Positions 29,078-40,329 of a stretch of 55,097 nt of DNA are shown here, one piece after another. Where the stretch lies: positions 1 through 55,097 of the forward strand of contig CALEDR010000023.1 in the NCBI GenBank assembly GCA_937949545.1, in the 5' to 3' direction. The position numbers were made by a program, and so were the translations under genes. The first letter of the stretch is position 1, and every line of letters starts with the position of its first letter. Under the pieces are notes generated by a model that was not told where the DNA came from, did not search any database, and worked only from the letters and a program-made list of their open reading frames with translations. The stretch comes from an uncultured Phycisphaerae bacterium (GTDB taxonomy: Bacteria > Planctomycetota > Phycisphaerae > Sedimentisphaerales > Anaerohalosphaeraceae).

Positions 29078-30598
29078 ATGAAAAAATCTATCGAAACATC
29101 GGTGGTGTGTCGGAAAGCGGATGCTCTGGAGATTCGAGCGGATGTATTGTTTGTGGGGATTTTTGAAAAGGAGCCGCTGGACGGATTGGTCCAGCGAGTT
29201 GATCGGCGGCTCAAAGGACAAATCAGCCGGCTGCTGGAGCTGAAAGACTTCAAAGGCAAGCCGCAGACGACGGCCCTTTTATACAGCCGCGGGCAGCTCG
29301 GTGCTGAACGGGTACTTCTGGTTGGATTGGGAGAGAAGAAGAAAGCCGATCCGGATGTGCTTCGCAAAGCCGCGGCTCTGGCGGCTTCGACGGCAGTGGA
29401 TTTGAAGGTTTCTTCGCTGGCGGCGGCTGTGGACTGGAGCGATTGGGCCGACCATACGCCGCAGGAACTGGCCCAGGCGTTTGCCGAAGGGATTCATTTC
29501 GGGGCTTACCGCTATATCGAATACCGCAGTCCGGAGCCGTCGGAACCGCCGGTTTCTTCTCTGCAGGCGGTCCTGGCCGAACCGGATGAGCGGCGTCTTC
29601 GTCCGCTGCAGCAGGGCATGCGAATCGGCGACATACTCGGAAAGGCCCAGAACTATGCCCGAACTATTGCGAATCGTCCGGCCAATGTGATGACGCCGGC
29701 GGCTTTGGCGGCCGAGGCGCAAAAATTGGCCCGTCGAACTGCCGGGTTTCGCTGCACCGTGCTGGATGAAAAGAAGCTGGCCGCAGAAAAGATGGGCGGC
29801 ATTCTGGCCGTAGGAAAGGGCTCGGCCAATCCGCCGCGACTGATTGTCCTGCGGTACAGCCCGCCGGCGGCGTCTTCCAAAGCCGCACCGCTGGCTCTTA
29901 TCGGCAAAGCGATTACCTTTGACAGCGGCGGTGTCAGCTTAAAACCCAGCGAGGGGCTGCACGATATGAAGTTTGACAAGTCCGGCGGGGCGGCTGTGCT
30001 GGCGGTGATGGCCGCTCTGGCCGCCCTCAAACCGCGGCGCGTCGTTTACGGCATCATTCCGGCTGCCGAAAATCTGCCCAGCGGGACCAGCTATCGGCCC
30101 GGCGATATTGTCACCACCTACAGCGGCAGGACCGTCGAGATTCAGAATACCGATGCGGAAGGGCGGATGCTCTTGTGCGATGCCATTGCGTATGCGGAGA
30201 AGCTGGGCTGCAATCCGATTGTGGACACGGCGACGCTGACCGGCGCCTGCGTGGTGGCCCTCGGAACCAAACGCGCCGGCCTGATGGGCAATGACTCCGG
30301 CCTGCTGGAGGCGATTGAGAAGGCCTCCAAGAAGACCGGCGAGCGCGTCTGGCGGCTTCCGTGCGATGACGAGTACGTCGAAGCGATGAAAAGTCAGATT
30401 GCGGATTTGAAAAATGTCGGCGGCAAGTGGGCCGGCGCCTGCACGGCGGCAGCGTTTTTGAGTCAGTTTGTCGGCAAGGCCCGCTGGGCGCATCTGGATA
30501 TTGCCGGCGTGGGCGTCTGGGGGGCGGGTGAAAAAGATGCGCCCGGCTCTATCGGATTCGGTGTGCGGCTGCTGACGACGTTTGCCGTCTCTCTGTAA
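29078..30598 (+). CDS. pepA: Cytosolic leucyl aminopeptidase, M17 family
   Basis: A 506-residue dinuclear-metal aminopeptidase that removes N-terminal residues, especially leucine, in the cytoplasm. The C-terminal catalytic domain shows GKAITFDSGGVSLKPSEGLH, then MKFDKSGGAAVL, and the family signature NTDAEGRMLLCDAIAY, which supply the metal ligands and bicarbonate-binding arginine. The N-terminal macro-like domain (about 1-170) is more variable. In some bacteria PepA also binds DNA, but nothing here addresses that. It follows prfB by 32 bases and precedes the chloride transporter by 28 bases. Confidence 0.94.
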   Translation: MKKSIETSVVCRKADALEIRADVLFVGIFEKEPLDGLVQRVDRRLKGQISRLLELKDFKGKPQTTALLYSRGQLGAERVLLVGLGEKKKADPDVLRKAAALAASTAVDLKVSSLAAAVDWSDWADHTPQELAQAFAEGIHFGAYRYIEYRSPEPSEPPVSSLQAVLAEPDERRLRPLQQGMRIGDILGKAQNYARTIANRPANVMTPAALAAEAQKLARRTAGFRCTVLDEKKLAAEKMGGILAVGKGSANPPRLIVLRYSPPAASSKAAPLALIGKAITFDSGGVSLKPSEGLHDMKFDKSGGAAVLAVMAALAALKPRRVVYGIIPAAENLPSGTSYRPGDIVTTYSGRTVEIQNTDAEGRMLLCDAIAYAEKLGCNPIVDTATLTGACVVALGTKRAGLMGNDSGLLEAIEKASKKTGERVWRLPCDDEYVEAMKSQIADLKNVGGKWAGACTAAAFLSQFVGKARWAHLDIAGVGVWGAGEKDAPGSIGFGVRLLTTFAVSL

Positions 30599-30626
30599 TG
30601 ATAGAAAAAACACAGGGGAGGTCGGT

Positions 30627-32486
30627 ATGGCTGTACTGACGGGGCTGCGGCTCCGGAGGCAGAAGGCGACAAGTCTGTCCGTTCCCGCCGGGACAGCGGA
30701 AAACTCCCTCCGTTTTTCCGCCGGTTTTCGGGAGGAAATCCTTCTGTATATTCTGGCGGCCGCTGTCGGGTTGCTCACTGGGGCGGCGGCGGTGTTGTTT
30801 GACAAAATGGTGCTGGCGGTGGACGGTTTTTTCTACGGCACCGGCAGCTGGCAGGGATTGTATCGGGGTCGTCCGATTCTGTTGTTTCTGCTGCCGACGG
30901 CTGGGTTTTTTGTTGTCGGTCTGATTGCCCGTTTCTATTCACGGGAAGCGGTCGGTCATGGGGTTCCGGAAGTGATGGACGCCATTGTCCGGCGGGACTG
31001 CCGAATCAAGTTTCATGTGGCTTTGGCCCGGATGCTCACCTGTGCCCTGACGGTCGGCAGTGGCGGGGCGGTTGGAATGGAGGGACCGATTATTCAAATC
31101 GGAGCGGCTGTTGCCTCCTCAACCGGTACCCTGTTTCGGCTAATGCGGCATCATATGCCGGTCCTGCTCGGCTGCGGAGCGGCCGGTGGAATGGCCGCCA
31201 TCTTCAATGCCCCGATTGCCGGTGTTCTCTTTGCGATTGAGGTGCTTTTGAAAGACATCAATTACCGAACCCTCTCTCCAATCCTGATTGCTTCGGTGCT
31301 CAGCAGCATGACGGCTTCGATGCTGCTGGGCAAAAAGGAAACCATCTTTCCGCTCAGCGACCTGGCGGCGTACAGTTTTCACGGTGTTGAATTGGGCAAT
31401 TATATCCTGCTGGGGATGCTGTGTGCGGGCACAGCGATTGTATTTACCCACGCCTTGTACACTGTGGTGGGTTTCTTCGAGCGGCTTCGAGTCAGCGAAA
31501 TCGTCCGGCCGGTCATCGGGGCAGTCGGACTTGGGCTGGTGGGGCTGCTGACGATATGGCTGGTTCGGCCTTCGATGCGGGGCGAACCGATCGTCTTCGG
31601 AAACGGCTATTCGTTTATCGGTTTGTGTATCGGAACCCGCTCGGCGCAGGGGGTTTCCGGATTTGAGCTGAGCATCGGAATGCTGTTTGTTCTGATAGCG
31701 GCCAAGATTGTCGCCACGTCTCTGACGCTGGGTTCGGGAGGGTCTGGAGGAATATTTGCCCCTTCTCTTTTTGTGGGTGCGAGCCTCGGATACGGATTCG
31801 GTCTGTTTTTGCAGCGGACTGAACTGTTTGCGCAGATCAGTCCGGCGACTTACAGTCTGGTCGGCATGGCTTCGGTCGCGGCGGCTACCACCCATGCCCC
31901 GATGGCCAGCATTGTCATGCTGTTTGAGATGACTCACAATTACACGATTATTCTGCCGGTGATGTTTTCCTGCACTCTGTCGCTGCTGTTCAGCAAAATC
32001 GTCTGCCGGGAATCGTTTGCCGCCGCCCGGGTGCATCGAATGGGGATTCGATTCAGTGTATATGCCCGCACGGCTCTGCTGCGGCGATTTATAGTCCGGG
32101 ATATTATGAAACCCGGAGCGATTGTCGTGCACGGTTCGATGCCTCTGCAGGAAATCATTCAAAAAACGGCCGATGAGGAGGTTTCTGATTTTGTTGTTGT
32201 GGATAAACGGGGTCGATATAGAGGGCTTTTGTGTGAAAAAGATCTTCGCAATACGTTGATGCACCCGGAGGCGATTCCGCTGATGGTCGGGGATGAACTG
32301 GCCCGGCGGGAAGCGCCGGTGGTCTCGCCGGAGGATACGCTCGATAAGATTCTTGATCTGTTCTCGCATTTGGATGTGAACAGTTTGGCGGTAGCCGACG
32401 ATGAAAACAAGACCCATTTTGTCGGAATGGTGCTGCGTTCCGATGTCCTTCGCCGCTATATGGACCTTCTGCAGGAAATGGCCTAA
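30627..32486 (+). CDS. CLC-family chloride transporter with C-terminal CBS pair
   Basis: A 619-residue membrane protein. The CLC fold (about 35-460) has the gating glutamate E152 in GSGGAVGMEGP and the second selectivity motif GSGGSGGIFAPSLF. At the first selectivity position the usual GSGIP is GHGVPEV (110-116), so the pore serine is replaced, as in many bacterial CLC-CBS proteins; ion preference is therefore uncertain. With the gating glutamate present an exchanger is more likely than a channel (inference). Two CBS domains follow (about 490-615, starting RDIMKPGAIVVHG), which in relatives bind adenine nucleotides. The ATG at 30627 with GGGGAGG upstream is chosen over an earlier in-frame ATG that lies inside pepA. 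A terminator follows. Confidence 0.9.
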   Translation: MAVLTGLRLRRQKATSLSVPAGTAENSLRFSAGFREEILLYILAAAVGLLTGAAAVLFDKMVLAVDGFFYGTGSWQGLYRGRPILLFLLPTAGFFVVGLIARFYSREAVGHGVPEVMDAIVRRDCRIKFHVALARMLTCALTVGSGGAVGMEGPIIQIGAAVASSTGTLFRLMRHHMPVLLGCGAAGGMAAIFNAPIAGVLFAIEVLLKDINYRTLSPILIASVLSSMTASMLLGKKETIFPLSDLAAYSFHGVELGNYILLGMLCAGTAIVFTHALYTVVGFFERLRVSEIVRPVIGAVGLGLVGLLTIWLVRPSMRGEPIVFGNGYSFIGLCIGTRSAQGVSGFELSIGMLFVLIAAKIVATSLTLGSGGSGGIFAPSLFVGASLGYGFGLFLQRTELFAQISPATYSLVGMASVAAATTHAPMASIVMLFEMTHNYTIILPVMFSCTLSLLFSKIVCRESFAAARVHRMGIRFSVYARTALLRRFIVRDIMKPGAIVVHGSMPLQEIIQKTADEEVSDFVVVDKRGRYRGLLCEKDLRNTLMHPEAIPLMVGDELARREAPVVSPEDTLDKILDLFSHLDVNSLAVADDENKTHFVGMVLRSDVLRRYMDLLQEMA

Positions 32487-32495
32487 ACGGCGGCT

Positions 32496-32520
32496 GCCTC
32501 TTTCCAGAGGCGGGCTTTTT
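32496..32520 (+). terminator. Intrinsic terminator after the chloride transporter gene
   Basis: GCCTCT-TTCC-AGAGGC stem-loop (32496-32511) followed by GGGCTTTTT, ten bases past the stop codon. It separates the prfB-pepA-CLC block from folE. Confidence 0.75.
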
Positions 32521-32576
32521 CGGTACAATTGTGGGTTTCTATTTCAGAAATGGTTTTAAATGGATGAATCCGGTCA

Positions 32577-32771
32577 ATGAAGTTGGAACACAACGAAATA
32601 CTGCGAACAATCCGAACAGGACTGAGGAGCGGACTGCTGCTGATTCTGGGGTGGGCGGGCTGTCGGTGCGGCTGTGCTGCTCAACAGCAGACGACGTGGC
32701 CGCAGGCGGATGCTCCTGTTCAAACTCAGTTAACTCTGGAGGTGCAAAACACATATGGGCGAGGCTTCTAA
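32577..32771 (+). CDS. Possible small lipoprotein-like peptide upstream of folE
   Basis: A 64-residue ORF whose N-terminus is basic and then hydrophobic with cysteines ([17 protein letters not shown] at about 18-34), similar to a lipoprotein signal, followed by a polar tail. It overlaps the folE start by 17 bases in another frame. There is no clear ribosome binding site, and no family is recognised, so it may be spurious. The alternative is that 32521-32754 is the untranslated leader of folE. Confidence 0.3.
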   Translation: MKLEHNEILRTIRTGLRSGLLLILGWAGCRCGCAAQQQTTWPQADAPVQTQLTLEVQNTYGRGF

Positions 32772-33366
32772 GAGGATTCCGAACCAAAGCCCTGGGGGAT
32801 CCGTGGATACGGAACGGATTGAAAAGGCTGTGCGGGAGATTCTTCTGGCGGTGGGAGAGGACCCGGAGCGGGAGGGGCTGGAGGCCACGCCGCATCGGGT
32901 TGCCCGGATGTATGCGGAACTGCTGGCCGGAATGAAGCAGGAACCGGCGGAGCATCTCAAAAGCATCTTTCATGAAAAATACGATGAAATCGTGCTCCTG
33001 CGGGAGATTCCTTTTTACAGTATCTGCGAACATCATTTGATGCCGTTTATCGGCAAGGCCCATGTGGCGTATCTGCCGGCCGGCCGGGTGCTGGGAGTCA
33101 GCAAGCTGGCCCGAATCGTGGACACCTTCGCCCGTCGTCTTCAGGTGCAGGAGCGGCTGACGGACCAGATTGCAGATTTCCTGATGAAAAGTCTAGAGCC
33201 CATTGGTGTTGCCGTGGTTCTGGAGGCCAGCCACAGCTGCATGACCATCCGCGGCATCCAGAAGCCCGGTGCGGTCATGGTAACCAGCTCCCTTCGCGGC
33301 ATTTTCAAACGAGACCCGCGAAGCCGGGCGGAAGTGCTCACCTTGATGCATTCCAACCGAACCTGA
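32755..33366 (+). CDS. folE: GTP cyclohydrolase I
   Basis: Converts GTP to 7,8-dihydroneopterin triphosphate, the entry to folate, biopterin and queuosine. The 203 residues show [16 protein letters not shown] and the zinc ligands C91 and H94 (CEHHLMPF) and C162 (SHSCMTIRG), with [15 protein letters not shown] between. GGAGGT stands 11 bases before the ATG. The next gene, four bases downstream, is a 6-pyruvoyl-tetrahydropterin-synthase-like protein that would act on the FolE product. Confidence 0.95.
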   Translation: MGEASKRIPNQSPGGSVDTERIEKAVREILLAVGEDPEREGLEATPHRVARMYAELLAGMKQEPAEHLKSIFHEKYDEIVLLREIPFYSICEHHLMPFIGKAHVAYLPAGRVLGVSKLARIVDTFARRLQVQERLTDQIADFLMKSLEPIGVAVVLEASHSCMTIRGIQKPGAVMVTSSLRGIFKRDPRSRAEVLTLMHSNRT

Positions 33367-33370
33367 CCCT

Positions 33371-34174
33371 ATGCATACACTCTGTCGGCAAGTGCGTTTT
33401 TCCGTCAATCCGTTTGGACCGACCTCCGAAGCGGGGTTTAACTCTTATGCGTCCAAACCCTGCGGGGACGGTCTGGCGGTTTATCTGGCGCTCACGGCGG
33501 CCCTGCGGGGGCCGGTCGAGAGCCGGACCGGTTTTGTTGTGAACGTCTCAGAAATCGATAAAGCCGTGCGGCAATATGCCGTTCCGCTGTTTGAACAGCG
33601 GATTTGCTGCAGCTTTCAGCAGGGCCGGGGGCTGACCCTCAGCGACTTATTCGACTGTCTTGGGGAAAGCATGCAGGCTTTGCAGTCTGTTTTTGGCGCG
33701 GTTCAGGTAAGCCGGCTGGATTTGGCCTTGAACCATTTCCGGATTCTTTCCCTCCGAATGGAGAAAAACCCTATGCGTTTTTACAGTGAACGGTTCGAGT
33801 TTGCGGCGATGCATCGGCTCTGGAATGATGCCTTCAGTCCGGCAGAAAATGCCCGTCGTTTCGGCAAATGTGCCAACCCTGCCGGCCACGGACATAACTA
33901 TATTATAGACGTTACGATAGAAATTCCCGATGAGCAGGAGCCGCACGGCTGGATTGCCGGTTTTCAGAAAGTCGTGGAAGAGCATTTTCTTTCGATTGTG
34001 GACCACAAAAATCTGAATGCGGATGTGCCTCATTTCTCCAATGTGAATCCAACGGTTGAAAATATTGCCTCGTATGCCTGGCAGTGTTTAAAAGGGAAAT
34101 TTGGGAAAAATAGATTGTTTCAGATTACGGTCTGGGAAAACGACAGGACCTCTTGTACGTTTCAGGAAGAGTAA
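33371..34174 (+). CDS. Two-domain 6-pyruvoyl-tetrahydropterin synthase / QueD-like protein
   Basis: A 267-residue protein made of two copies of the T-fold of this family. The C-terminal copy (about 135-267) has the zinc histidines H148, H173 and H175 and the catalytic cysteine C167 in FGKCANPAGHGHNY. C-x5-HGH is the spacing of eukaryotic PTPS, whereas QueD of E. coli has C-x3-HGH. The N-terminal copy (about 5-120) keeps the general pattern (FVVNVSEIDKAV) but lacks the zinc and cysteine residues, so it is probably structural. Four bases after folE, it presumably uses dihydroneopterin triphosphate, giving a tetrahydropterin for biopterin or queuosine; which one cannot be read from sequence. Confidence 0.85.
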   Translation: MHTLCRQVRFSVNPFGPTSEAGFNSYASKPCGDGLAVYLALTAALRGPVESRTGFVVNVSEIDKAVRQYAVPLFEQRICCSFQQGRGLTLSDLFDCLGESMQALQSVFGAVQVSRLDLALNHFRILSLRMEKNPMRFYSERFEFAAMHRLWNDAFSPAENARRFGKCANPAGHGHNYIIDVTIEIPDEQEPHGWIAGFQKVVEEHFLSIVDHKNLNADVPHFSNVNPTVENIASYAWQCLKGKFGKNRLFQITVWENDRTSCTFQEE

Positions 34175-34238
34175 AAGAAAAAAGCAGATTTTTAGGACGT
34201 TTTTAACTCGATGTTTCTGATAGACCGATATTTATATA

Positions 34239-34342
34239 TTCTTTCTATTGAAAGAAAAACCGGGTTTCCTGCAACAGCCTTGAGAGCGGCTGGACGGGTT
34301 TTGTAGAATCACAACTTGTTTTGCATAAAGGACTTATGTCCT
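34239..34342. repeat. Three stem-loops in the leader of the polysaccharide locus
   Basis: The 269-base gap 34175-34443 has no gene. It contains TTCTTTC-TATT-GAAAGAA (34239-34256), CAGCC-N8-GGCTG (34275-34292) and the palindrome AGGAC-TTAT-GTCCT (34329-34342), followed by a GC-rich stretch (34343-34375) and a lone TTGACA at 34395. The palindrome could be an operator, and the set could form a structured leader. It does not match a riboswitch consensus that I know. Confidence 0.45.
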
Positions 34343-34443
34343 AACGGCGGGCGGACTGCAGCCGACAGGGACGGAGTGTAAAGTTAAGACGTTTTTGACA
34401 GGCGAAAATGCTGTAATTCACGCTTTTACTGGGACTTAATGAT

Positions 34444-35754
34444 ATGAAGGTTTCCGTAGTCGGTGTAGGTTATGTAGGACTCGTAGCGGCGGCATGTCTG
34501 GCTGACGGTGGGAACCATGTGATTTGTGTAGATAAAGACAAGAAGAAGATAGACAATCTCAAAAAAGGGCTCATTCCGATTTATGAACCCGGTCTGGAAG
34601 AGATTGTTCGACGAAATGAAAAAAGCGGTCGATTGATTTTTACGACCGATTTGAAAGAAGCAGTTGAGCAGTCGCTGATTTTGATTCTGGGAGTCGGCAC
34701 CCCCAGTGCTCTGGACGGTTCGGCGGATATTTCCGCCGTGCTCTCGGCGGCCGAAGAAATTGCCTGCTGGATGAAAGAGTACCGGATTATCGTAGTCAAG
34801 AGCACCGTGCCGGTCGGCACCCATAAGATCGTCAGCGAGCTGATTGCCTCCAAAACGCAGGTGCCTTTTGATTATGTGAGCAACCCGGAATTTCTGAAGG
34901 AAGGTTCGGCAGTTGAGGATTTCCTCAAACCGGACCGCGTCATCATCGGCACGACCAATCCGGCTGTGATGGAATGGATGAAACATCTGTATGCCCCCTT
35001 TATGCGCAAGACCAGCCGGATTTATTTTATGGACCCGGCCAGTGCGGAGATGACCAAGTATGCCGCCAATGTGATGCTGGCTGCCCGGATTTCTTTTATG
35101 AATGAACTGAGCGCCTTGTGTGAAGAGTACGGAGCGGATATTGAGCAGGTTCGGGCGGGCGTCGGCAGCGACAGCCGAATCGGTCCGGCCTTTTTGTTTC
35201 CGGGGGTGGGCTTCGGCGGCAGCTGTTTTCCAAAGGATGTTCGGGCCTTGATTTGCATGGGCCGTCGGAAAAACGTGCCGATGGGGATTGCTGAGGCCGT
35301 TCAGCAGGCCAATCTCCGGCAACATCAGCGCTTTGCCGACAAGGTGCTTGGGTACTATCAGGAACGGCAGGGCGTTCGTCTGGGGGTCTGGGGGTTGTCT
35401 TACAAGGCCCGCACGGATGATACACGGGAATCGCCGGCGGTATTCTGCATTCAGCGGTTCCTGGAGGCGGGGATTCAGATTGCTGCATATGACCCGGCGG
35501 CCGTGTGTCCGGAACTTCAGGATCGGATTCAGCGGATGGAAAACGCCTATGATGTGCTGGACGGCGCAGATGGACTGGTGATTTTTACAGACTGGCAGGA
35601 GTTTCGAACCCCGGATTTTGACCAGATTGCCCGCCGGCTGAGAAAACCGGTGATTTTCGACGGACGCAATCTGTACAGTCCTTCGTTTGTGCAAAAACAG
35701 GGAATTGAATATTACAGCATCGGACGCCCGGCGATGCGGCGTGTGTCGGAGTGA
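34444..35754 (+). CDS. ugd: UDP-glucose 6-dehydrogenase
   Basis: Two-step NAD-dependent oxidation of UDP-glucose to UDP-glucuronate. The 436 residues begin with the Rossmann motif [18 protein letters not shown], contain the [13 protein letters not shown] segment typical of the glucose (not GlcNAc) enzymes, and have the catalytic cysteine C261 in FGGSCFPKD. It heads the polysaccharide locus after a 269-base untranslated gap, so the operon promoter is expected there. The next gene, a 4-epimerase, starts 2 bases downstream. Confidence 0.94.
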   Translation: MKVSVVGVGYVGLVAAACLADGGNHVICVDKDKKKIDNLKKGLIPIYEPGLEEIVRRNEKSGRLIFTTDLKEAVEQSLILILGVGTPSALDGSADISAVLSAAEEIACWMKEYRIIVVKSTVPVGTHKIVSELIASKTQVPFDYVSNPEFLKEGSAVEDFLKPDRVIIGTTNPAVMEWMKHLYAPFMRKTSRIYFMDPASAEMTKYAANVMLAARISFMNELSALCEEYGADIEQVRAGVGSDSRIGPAFLFPGVGFGGSCFPKDVRALICMGRRKNVPMGIAEAVQQANLRQHQRFADKVLGYYQERQGVRLGVWGLSYKARTDDTRESPAVFCIQRFLEAGIQIAAYDPAAVCPELQDRIQRMENAYDVLDGADGLVIFTDWQEFRTPDFDQIARRLRKPVIFDGRNLYSPSFVQKQGIEYYSIGRPAMRRVSE

Positions 35755-35756
35755 CG

Positions 35757-36697
35757 ATGAAAATCCTCGTAACCGGAGCGGCCGGCTTTATCGGCTCCCA
35801 TTTGTGCGAACGCCTGACGGCAGAGGGCCATTCCGTAGTCGGTGTGGACAATTTTGACCCGTTTTATGATCCGGCGGTCAAGCGGAGAAATCTGTCCGCA
35901 CTGCTTCCGTCCGGCCGTTTTGTGCTGAAAGAAGGCGACATTCGGGATGCGGCCTTTATGGAAACGGCGGCGGACGGCGCAGAGGCCGTGATTCATCTGG
36001 CGGCCAAAGCGGGTGTGCGGCCCTCCATCGAAGACCCCATCGGCTATGCCGATGTCAATGTTCGCGGCACGGCTGTCGTGCTTGAAGCGGCCCGAAAGAA
36101 CAAGATTCGCACGTTTCTGTTCGCCTCCAGTTCGAGCGTATACGGCAACAGCAGCCGGATTCCTTTTTCGGAGGATGACCCGGTTAATGAGCCGATTTCT
36201 CCTTATGCCGCCACCAAAAAGGCCGGGGAGATGCTGTGCCGGACCTATCATCATCTGTACGGAATGCATATTGTTTGTCTTCGGTTCTTTACGGTGTACG
36301 GTCCGCGGCAGCGTCCGGACCTGGCGATTCACAAGTTTGCCCGGCTGATAGAAGCCGGCAGTCCGATTCCGATTTACGGCGACGGATCCGCCGAGCGCGA
36401 TTTTACGTATATTGACGACATTATTGACGGGACGGTTTCGGCGCTGAAGGCCTGCCGGGGGTTTGCGGTTTACAATCTCGGTGAATCCTGCCCGATTCGG
36501 CTGGATAATCTGATTGCGGCGCTGGAGGAGGCGATGAACAAACGGGCTCAGCGGCGGTTTCTGCCCCCGCAGCCGGGCGATGTGATTCGCACATGTGCCG
36601 ATATCCGCAGGGCCGCCGAGGACCTGGGATATTGTCCCAAAATGTCCCTCAAAGAGGGATTAGCCCGTTTTGTTCACTGGATGCGCACGGAGGCCGT

Positions 36698-36701
<4 letters not shown>
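35757..36701 (+). CDS. UDP-glucuronate 4-epimerase-like sugar nucleotide epimerase
   Basis: A 314-residue short-chain dehydrogenase/reductase of the extended epimerase type. NAD site GAAGFIGSH at about 7-15, catalytic YAATK (Y of the YxxxK pair) near 149, and the segment [16 protein letters not shown], which is typical of UDP-glucuronate epimerases making UDP-galacturonate. Its position directly after ugd supports that substrate. Related enzymes act on UDP-glucose or dTDP sugars, so the specificity is inferred. The ATG at 35757 is preceded by GGAG; the stop overlaps gmd (ATGA). Confidence 0.87.
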
Positions 36702-38673
<1,972 letters not shown>

Positions 38674-38680
38674 CCAACCG

Positions 38681-39637
38681 ATGACAGCCAAATCTTTTGC
38701 TCTGATCGGTGCCTGCGGATATATCGCACCGCGGCATTTGCAGGCCATTCGGGATACCGGCAATGCCCTGGTGGCGGCTCTGGACCGCAGCGATTCAGCA
38801 GGGGTGCTCGACTCCTATTTTCCCGATGCCCGTTTCTTTACCGAGTTTGAACGATTTGACCGCCATCTGGAAAAACTGCGGCGCAAGGGTGAGGGTGTCC
38901 AGTATGTTTCCATCTGCTCGCCCAACTATCTGCACGATGCCCATGTACGGTTTGCCCTGCGGATAGGAGCGGATGCGATTTGTGAAAAGCCGCTGGTGAT
39001 TAATCCATGGAACGCCGTTGCGCTGGGGGAACTGGAAAAAGAATCGGGCCGCCGCATTCATACCATTATGCAGCTGCGGCTTCATCCGGCCATCCGCCGG
39101 CTCAAAGAACAGGTTGAGCAGGGTCCGCCCGACAAAGTCTATGATGTCGAGGTGACGTACATTACCGCCCGCGGGCAATGGTATTGGGTCTCCTGGAAAG
39201 GCGATGAAAGCAAGTCCGGCGGCATCGCCGCCAACATTGGCATTCATTTTTTTGATATGCTCGCCTGGATTTTCGGGACGGTCAAGACCAATACCGTGCA
39301 TTTGTATGAGCCGCAGCGGGCTGCCGGCTATCTGGAACTGGAGCGGGCCCGGGTGCGGTGGTTTTTGTCTGTCAATCGAAACGACCTGCCTTTTGAGTGG
39401 GTGCCGGGCAAAGCAGCCACGTTTCGGTCCATTCGTGTGGACGGCGGCGAGGTGGAGTTCTCCGGCGGCTTTACCGACCTTCACACGGAAAGCTACCGAA
39501 AAATCCTGGCCGGGGAAGGATTCGGCTGGCAGGAGGTGATGCCTTCTCTGGAGATGGTTTATACCATTCGTCACAGTCAGCCCACCGGCTGCAAAGGCGA
39601 TTATCACCCGATGCTGATACGGCTGAAAGCCGATTGA
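38681..39637 (+). CDS. wbpB: UDP-GlcNAc-uronate 3-dehydrogenase, WbpB/WlbA-like
   Basis: A Gfo/Idh/MocA-family NAD-dependent oxidoreductase of 318 residues, expected to oxidise C3 of UDP-N-acetylglucosaminuronate. The N-terminus FALIGACGYIAPRHLQAI and the DSYFPDARFFTEFERFDRH segment closely follow the WlbA/WbpB pattern, and EKPLVINPWN plus GGIAANIGIHFFDML are further family blocks. The ATG at 38681 (GAGGA 10 bases upstream) is chosen; the earlier in-frame start lies inside fcl. wbpD- and wbpE-like genes follow at once, which fixes the pathway. Confidence 0.92.
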   Translation: MTAKSFALIGACGYIAPRHLQAIRDTGNALVAALDRSDSAGVLDSYFPDARFFTEFERFDRHLEKLRRKGEGVQYVSICSPNYLHDAHVRFALRIGADAICEKPLVINPWNAVALGELEKESGRRIHTIMQLRLHPAIRRLKEQVEQGPPDKVYDVEVTYITARGQWYWVSWKGDESKSGGIAANIGIHFFDMLAWIFGTVKTNTVHLYEPQRAAGYLELERARVRWFLSVNRNDLPFEWVPGKAATFRSIRVDGGEVEFSGGFTDLHTESYRKILAGEGFGWQEVMPSLEMVYTIRHSQPTGCKGDYHPMLIRLKAD

Positions 39638-39645
39638 TTCAAGCT

Positions 39646-40308
39646 ATGAGCGAACCGACAAGACCTTATTTTGTACATCCAACGGCCGTGGTGGATGAAC
39701 CCTGCACCATCGGAACAGGTACGAAAATCTGGCATTTTTGCCATATCTGCCGAGGGGCTGTGATTGGGTCGGAATGCATCCTCGGCCAGAATGTCTTTGT
39801 GGCCTCCGGCGCCGTTATCGGCAATCGCGTCAAAATTCAGAACAATGTTTCCGTGTACGAAGGAGTGACGCTGGAGGACGAGGTCTTTTTGGGCCCCAGC
39901 TGTGTGCTGACCAATGTTTCCAATCCGCGCTCTCAGGTGCTTCGGCACGGACTGTATGAGAAGACGCTGATTCGCCGCGGTGCGACCGTCGGGGCCAATG
40001 CAACCATTGTCTGCGGCGTCACGCTCGGACGATACGCCTTTATTGCGGCCGGGGCAGTTGTCACGAAAGATGTGCCGGATTACGGCTTTGCGGCGGGGGT
40101 GCCCGCCCGCCTGAAAGGGTGGATGAGCCGTCACGGTCATCTCTTGCGAAACCCCGATGCGGAGGGTATCTTGCTCTGCCCGGAGAGCGGCTTTCGGTAT
40201 CGGGAAATAGAACCCGGCCGGCTGCGGTGTCTGGATTTGGACGAGGATTCGCCGCTGCCGCCGGAACTGTCCGTTGGGCGCAGGCCCTATCGGGATTTCA
40301 AACCGTAA
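39646..40308 (+). CDS. wbpD: UDP-3-amino-GlcNAc-uronate N-acetyltransferase, WbpD/WlbB-like
   Basis: A left-handed beta-helix acetyltransferase (hexapeptide repeats) of 220 residues that would acetylate the 3-amino group made by WbpE. The repeats run about 15-160: TGTKIWHFCHICRGAVIGSE, then GQNVFVASGAVIGNRVKIQN. The catalytic histidine region and VPARLKGWMSRHG are family-like. The last 50 residues are an extra tail with LLCPESGFRYRE. The start follows wbpB by 8 bases with a poor ribosome binding site, so coupling to wbpB translation is likely. Confidence 0.9.
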   Translation: MSEPTRPYFVHPTAVVDEPCTIGTGTKIWHFCHICRGAVIGSECILGQNVFVASGAVIGNRVKIQNNVSVYEGVTLEDEVFLGPSCVLTNVSNPRSQVLRHGLYEKTLIRRGATVGANATIVCGVTLGRYAFIAAGAVVTKDVPDYGFAAGVPARLKGWMSRHGHLLRNPDAEGILLCPESGFRYREIEPGRLRCLDLDEDSPLPPELSVGRRPYRDFKP

Positions 40309-40329
40309 AACGAAGAAATTGAGGTGAAC

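Noticed and set aside
34175-34443. A cyclic-di-GMP (GEMM) riboswitch before the polysaccharide locus
   Set aside because: Plausible for such a locus, but the sequence does not contain the conserved GEMM core, so I only report the stem-loops.
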